Shown piece after piece: positions 5,655-8,355 of a stretch of DNA of 8,355 nt. A program made the translations under genes and the position numbers. The number at the start of each line of letters is the position of its first letter. The stretch's first letter is position 1. The notes beneath the pieces are model-generated. The model was not told where the DNA came from. It worked only from the letters and a program-made list of their open reading frames with translations, and made no database searches. This DNA is from Rhodospirillales bacterium (GTDB lineage Bacteria; Pseudomonadota; Alphaproteobacteria; SMXQ01), in contig JAHEKA010000087.1 of NCBI GenBank assembly GCA_024638585.1, positions 1-8,355 of the forward strand, read 5' to 3'.

Positions 5655-6665
5655 ATGAGCTCGACGCTGAAAAGCCAAGCACCCTTTCAGGCCCCCGTGG
5701 TCGACCAGCTGTCAGTCCGGGTCGTCGTGGATTCGGCCTATGAACGCTTTCTTCCCGCGATGACGCATCCCTTCGTCAAAATCGAACATGTCGGCAAGAT
5801 CCAGGGACGGCAGATGACCACACTTGCATGCGAATGGGGACTGTCGCTGCATCTTGAATCGATCACCAATGGCGCAACGGCACAGTATCTGCTGGATTTC
5901 GGTTACACGCCTGACATTCTCAACCGCAATTTCGATCTTCTGGACATCGACCCCGGCCGGCTGAACGGGCTCATCCTGAGCCACGCCCATCGCGACCATT
6001 ACGGCGGGATGGAAGGCTTCGTGACCCGCTATCGGCACCAAATGCCGGACGCGATGCCGTTCATCATTGGCGGCGAGGGCATATTCCGCGAGCGCTGGAC
6101 CAAAGACGCGGCGGGGAAAGAATGGGTGTCCTGGGGTGCCTTGGACAGGACCGCACTGACAGCGCAGAACGTCCAGCCGCTGGCTTGTGAGACGCCGTAC
6201 GCACACGAGGGCGCGTTTACCACCGGCTATATCGAACGAAGCACCTTCGAGGAGGTTTCCGGCGGTTCGATGGTCGCTTCGGAGGATCACTTCACCGAAG
6301 AGGAGCGCCACGGCAAACTGGTCAAGGACGAACACCCCGAAGAACATGCGACCTGCTATATTGTTAAGGGTCGGGGCTTGGTCGTCATTTCGTCCTGCGG
6401 ACACACAGGAATCATCAATTCGACGAGGACGGCGATGGCCGTCACCAATGTCGACAGGCTTCACGCCGTGATCGGTGGTTTCCACCTGGGCACCGCAAAA
6501 CCCGATTACATCACTCACACCATCGACGAGTTGGAGACACTCAATCCGGACGTGGTGGTACCGATGCATTGCACCGGCTCCGCGTTTATCGAAGCAATGC
6601 GAAGACGCTTACCCGACAAGCTGGTGACCACCAATGTGGGCAGCCGCTTCACTTTCGGCGTTTGA
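5655..6665 (+). CDS. MBL-fold metallohydrolase, DHPS-like (MJ0301-type) group
   Basis: This 336-residue cytoplasmic protein has no signal peptide. The metallo-beta-lactamase signature H-x-H-x-D-H is HAHRDH at 110-115, followed by YGGM. Further candidate metal ligands are His250 in SSCGHTGIINS, His277 in GGFHLGT and His305 in VPMHCTG. The order SCGHTGI, then GGFHL, then P-x-H-C-T-G is typical of proteins annotated as 7,8-dihydropterin-6-yl-methyl-4-(beta-D-ribofuranosyl)aminobenzene-5'-phosphate synthase-like. In bacteria that name is a loose similarity and the substrate is unknown. I chose the ATG at 5655, with AGGGAAG just before it and GGAGG slightly further upstream. An ATG at 5613 would add 14 residues with a poorer leader. 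The gene stands alone on plus, flanked on both sides by the 28-bp repeat (5518-5545 and 6728-6755). Confidence 0.9.
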   Translation: MSSTLKSQAPFQAPVVDQLSVRVVVDSAYERFLPAMTHPFVKIEHVGKIQGRQMTTLACEWGLSLHLESITNGATAQYLLDFGYTPDILNRNFDLLDIDPGRLNGLILSHAHRDHYGGMEGFVTRYRHQMPDAMPFIIGGEGIFRERWTKDAAGKEWVSWGALDRTALTAQNVQPLACETPYAHEGAFTTGYIERSTFEEVSGGSMVASEDHFTEEERHGKLVKDEHPEEHATCYIVKGRGLVVISSCGHTGIINSTRTAMAVTNVDRLHAVIGGFHLGTAKPDYITHTIDELETLNPDVVVPMHCTGSAFIEAMRRRLPDKLVTTNVGSRFTFGV

Positions 6666-6727
6666 ACAACGCAATATAGGGATTGAGCGGGTTGGACACC
6701 GAGCAACTGGTCGGCTCGCTACTTTCA

Positions 6728-6755
6728 TTAACCCCTTTAGGCTGAAAGCGGACAT
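6728..6755. repeat. 28-bp inverted repeat, copy 3 (degenerate)
   Basis: The right arm AAGCGGACAT (6746-6755) is identical to copies 2 and 4. The centre is TAGGCTGA, and the left arm TTAACCCCTT (6728-6737) matches ATGTCCGCTT at only 6 of 10 positions. The inner six base pairs (CCCCTT/AAGCGG) still pair with one mismatch. It lies 62 bp after the MBL stop codon. Confidence 0.55.
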
Positions 6756-6781
6756 CAGATTGGGGACTCAGGCGGTGTCCA

Positions 6782-6871
6782 CCCTTCCACAAGCTGATCG
6801 AAGCCGGCCCGCTGCCGGGCAAGATGACCCTCGCTCCGACGCCGGGATCACGCGTCGGCCTTGATCGAAAC
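6782..6871 (+). pseudogene. Possible remnant of an excisionase/AlpA-like HTH protein
   Basis: Translating the plus frame from 6782 gives PPFHKLIEAGPLPGK, then about 12 more residues to RVGLDRN. This resembles the recognition helix and wing of AlpA/HTH_17-type DNA-binding proteins (F-x-K-L-I-x-x-G-x-L-P-x-x, then R-V-x-x-D-R). The frame has a stop immediately before it (6743-6745) and no start codon until 6824, and the rest of the domain is absent. If real, it is a dead fragment, which would fit past mobile-element activity beside the repeat. The match is short and judged by eye only. Confidence 0.25.
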
Positions 6872-6889
6872 CCGAAGCGGGTAAACAAT
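6861..6889 (+). promoter_or_regulatory. Candidate sigma-70-type promoter for the VOC gene
   Basis: TTGATC (6861-6866) and AACAAT (6884-6889) are 17 bp apart, each matching consensus at 4 of 6 positions. They end about 42 bp before the ATG at 6932. A small dyad CCCG-AAG-CGGG lies in the spacer and could be an operator. Confidence 0.3.
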
Positions 6890-6931
6890 AGGGAAATTTG
6901 GCGACAATCGAGAAAGCTAAAGGAGCAATCA

Positions 6932-7498
6932 ATGGACGGAACGACCAGCGCGGTAGATAAGCAGCGCGCCAAAGCTGCCCACAGCCACCCCGAAACCTAC
7001 AGCGGCGAAACGCCCATCCGCGTCAACAAGCTTGGCCACTTCGTCTACGAGGTGACCGATGTGGAACGCACCGTCAGGTTCTGGCGCGAGGTGATGGGAT
7101 TCATCGAGACCGACCGCAACGAGCACGGCATGGTGTTCTTCCGCTGCGGCGCCGATCACCACGCCATCGGCCTGACCCCGGGCAAAGCCAAGGCGCGGCC
7201 GAGCAGCGAAGAGGGCTTGCGCATGCAGCACCTCGCCTTCGAGGTCGACGATATCGATGTCCTTTTCCGGGCGCGCGACTATCTTGAACGCAATAACATC
7301 CCGGTGGTCTTCCACGGCCGCAAGGGCGCAGGCTGCAACACCTCCCTGCATTTCTGCGATCCGGACGGCTACGAGTTCGAGCTGTATTGCAGCATGGACC
7401 AAATCGATGAAACGGGACGGCTGCGCCCCGAAGACCAGTTCCACCGGGTCGGCTCGCTGGAAGACGCGCGCGACAATCCGCTTCCCGAGAAGTGGTAG
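6932..7498 (+). CDS. VOC family protein, extradiol-dioxygenase/glyoxalase-like
   Basis: This 188-residue protein starts at the ATG at 6932, with AAGGAG six bases upstream. The frame continues open to 6824, but that part lacks a comparable ribosome-binding site. It contains two beta-alpha-beta3 modules: about 31-84 (KLGHFVYEVTDVERTVRFW) and about 97-156 (MQHLAFEVDDIDVLF to CDPDGYEFELYCS). The likely metal triad is His36, His100 and Glu150, the 2-His-1-carboxylate set of VOC enzymes. The D-P-D-G-Y-E-F-E-L-Y ending is close to type I extradiol dioxygenases. A single two-module unit is present, whereas catechol and biphenyl ring-cleavage enzymes usually have a duplicated domain. It could be a one-domain dioxygenase, a glyoxalase-type lyase or an isomerase. 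Cytoplasmic. No aromatic-degradation genes accompany it, so the substrate cannot be inferred from context. Confidence 0.9.
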   Translation: MDGTTSAVDKQRAKAAHSHPETYSGETPIRVNKLGHFVYEVTDVERTVRFWREVMGFIETDRNEHGMVFFRCGADHHAIGLTPGKAKARPSSEEGLRMQHLAFEVDDIDVLFRARDYLERNNIPVVFHGRKGAGCNTSLHFCDPDGYEFELYCSMDQIDETGRLRPEDQFHRVGSLEDARDNPLPEKW

Positions 7499-7822
7499 CC
7501 GCCCGGGCCTAGCGCGCCACCCGCCTGAACTTGGCAAGAAATGCCGCCCAAGGGATCGTGGGCGGTGCTTCGGGTTGCGCGCAACACGCCCGGGAGAACA
7601 CCATAGAGCCCGCAATCTGCCCAAAGCATTGGGGTGGCTTAAGACTTCTGAGGGGCAATCGATCCGTGGCGGTGGTGCTGAATGTCGGCAGCGCGATCCT
7701 CGGCGGCTTGATTATCCGGGTATGCAACAGGGATGACGTCGTCAATTCAGCGCGAAGCGAAGGCCTGGTGGCCCCAAGGCCGATCGCCCATCGACGTCAA
7801 GCGGGATGAAGGAGCGTAGGCC
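7499..7822. other. Gene-poor intergenic region after the VOC gene
   Basis: About 320 bp separates the VOC stop from copy 4 of the 28-bp repeat. Frames are open on both strands (for example plus 7531-7809 and minus 7745-7509), but I recognise none of the peptides and none has a good ribosome-binding site with a start. It contains one strong hairpin (7544-7565). No gene is called here; decayed coding sequence is possible. Confidence 0.5.
7544..7565. terminator. Perfect 7-bp hairpin downstream of the VOC gene
   Basis: CCGCCCA (7544-7550) pairs perfectly with TGGGCGG (7559-7565) around an 8-nt loop, 45 bp after the VOC stop. There is no T-run on the plus side. Read on the minus strand the stem is followed by CATTTCTTG, which is somewhat more terminator-like. 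It could be a weak bidirectional terminator. Confidence 0.3.
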
Positions 7823-7823
7823 G

Positions 7824-7851
7824 ATGTCCGCTTTTGGCTAGAAGCGGACAT
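7824..7851. repeat. 28-bp inverted repeat, copy 4 (perfect)
   Basis: ATGTCCGCTT (7824-7833) and AAGCGGACAT (7842-7851) are perfect inverted arms around TTGGCTAG. One more G-C pair (7823/7852) extends the stem to 11 bp. This is the reference copy for the family found at 3862, 5518 and 6728. It lies 87 bp past the pyrD stop, between the convergent VOC and pyrD genes. Confidence 0.8.
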
Positions 7852-7894
7852 CAGGTTAATGCGCGACCTTGTCGCCTGGTGAAACTTCAATAGG

Positions 7895-7920
7895 GCCCGC
7901 CAGCCTCCAATGGCGCGGGC
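7895..7920 (-). terminator. Hairpin downstream of pyrD
   Basis: GCCCGCCA (7895-7902) pairs with TGGCGCGGGC (7911-7920) with a two-base bulge. It lies about 20 bp after the pyrD stop on the minus strand. It lacks a clear U-tract, so terminator function is uncertain. Confidence 0.3.
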
Positions 7921-7938
7921 GCAGAAGCGGCCGGCTTT

Positions 7939-8355
7939 TCAGCGGTGATCGGCGCCGATGGCTTGCGTGATCCGCTCGAACCCGTCGGCGCGCATGAGCG
8001 AAAGCAACCCTTCCACGATGCGCGGGACCAGGACCGGGCCTTCGAACACCAAACAGCTGTAAACGCCGACCAGGGACGCACCGGCCCGGATCTTGGCATA
8101 GGCATCCTCGGCCGAGCCGACGCCGCCAACCCCGACCAGGGGGACCGTGCCGCCGGTCTCCCGCCAGCACTGGGCAAGAACCTCGGTGGAGGGCGCAAAC
8201 AGGGGCCGGCCGCTTAGGCCCCCCGCCTCGTTCCGGTCGCGGGAGGTGAGGCTCTCGGGCCGATCGATGGTGGTATTGGCAATGATCAGCCCGTCCATCT
8301 CGCCGGCGCGCGCCAGGGCGGCGATATCGGCCAGCGACTCGTCAGCCAGGTCGGG
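7939..8355 (-). CDS. pyrD: Dihydroorotate dehydrogenase (quinone, class 2), C-terminal part
   Basis: The visible 138 residues are the C-terminal part of PyrD; the rest lies beyond the right edge. PyrD oxidises dihydroorotate to orotate in de novo pyrimidine synthesis, with FMN as cofactor and, in class 2, quinone as acceptor at the membrane. The frame begins PDLADESLADIAALA (the K-I-A-P-D-L segment). It continues with LIIANTTIDRP, GGLSGRPLFAPS, VPLVGVGGVGSAEDAYAKI, and the phosphate-binding stretch RAGASLVGVYSCLVFEGP, ending IGADHR. The combination I-A-N-T-T, G-L-S-G-x-P-L and V-G-G-V is diagnostic of the family. Small deviations such as VGVYSCLVF, where Q-L-Y-T/S is usual, are conservative. 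It is transcribed away from the right edge toward the repeat and convergent with the VOC gene. Confidence 0.95.
   Translation of the reverse strand, partial: PDLADESLADIAALARAGEMDGLIIANTTIDRPESLTSRDRNEAGGLSGRPLFAPSTEVLAQCWRETGGTVPLVGVGGVGSAEDAYAKIRAGASLVGVYSCLVFEGPVLVPRIVEGLLSLMRADGFERITQAIGADHR

Noticed and set aside
5712..6569. Minus-strand frame of 285 codons
   Set aside because: It is antisense to the MBL-fold gene, whose His/Asp motifs are clear on the plus strand.
6824..6931. Longer start for the VOC protein at 6824
   Set aside because: The ATG at 6932 has a strong AAGGAG at ideal spacing, and the extension contains the candidate promoter instead.
7531..7809. Plus-strand frame of 92 codons after the VOC gene
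   Set aside because: No ribosome-binding site, no recognisable motif, and it runs through a strong hairpin.

Overview
The window looks like chromosomal DNA of a high-GC alphaproteobacterium, most likely Rhodospirillales-like. This rests on the G/C-biased third codon positions, a TipF-type degenerate EAL protein next to a TIGR01459-type HAD protein, a class 2 PyrD, and several small proteins of alphaproteobacterial type. No 16S gene or other decisive taxonomic marker is present, so the placement is an inference.

Layout. Positions 1-3738 hold a block of four minus-strand genes, listed here in transcription order. First is a membrane-anchored TipF-like EAL protein (3738-2371). Next come a HAD class IIA hydrolase (2277-1381) and a two-TM coiled-coil protein whose architecture recalls the polarity factor TipN (1278-262). 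Last is the N-terminus of a probable two-pore-type potassium channel (186 to beyond the left edge). Positions 3739-7860 form a looser accessory-like stretch. It contains a small four-TM membrane protein (minus), a Tat-exported DUF411 protein, a four-cysteine mini-protein, an MBL-fold hydrolase and a VOC/extradiol-dioxygenase-like protein (the last four on plus), separated by long non-coding gaps. From 7939 to the right edge is the C-terminal part of pyrD on the minus strand.

The main unexplained structure is a 28-bp inverted repeat (10-bp arms with core GTCCGCTT/AAGCGGAC, 8-nt centre). I find four copies, at 3862-3889, 5518-5545, 6728-6755 and 7824-7851, all between genes of the accessory stretch. 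One is essentially perfect and the others are degenerate. One copy supplies the stop codon of the four-cysteine gene, and another sits beside what may be a remnant of an excisionase-like HTH protein.

Functionally, the left block suggests flagellum placement and cell polarity: a TipF-like c-di-GMP-linked protein together with a possible TipN-like polar scaffold. The accessory genes look like independent single-gene units. I see no CRISPR array, tRNA, rRNA, intact insertion sequence or recognisable defence system. The best candidates for something undescribed are the repeat family and the polarity-like gene cluster.
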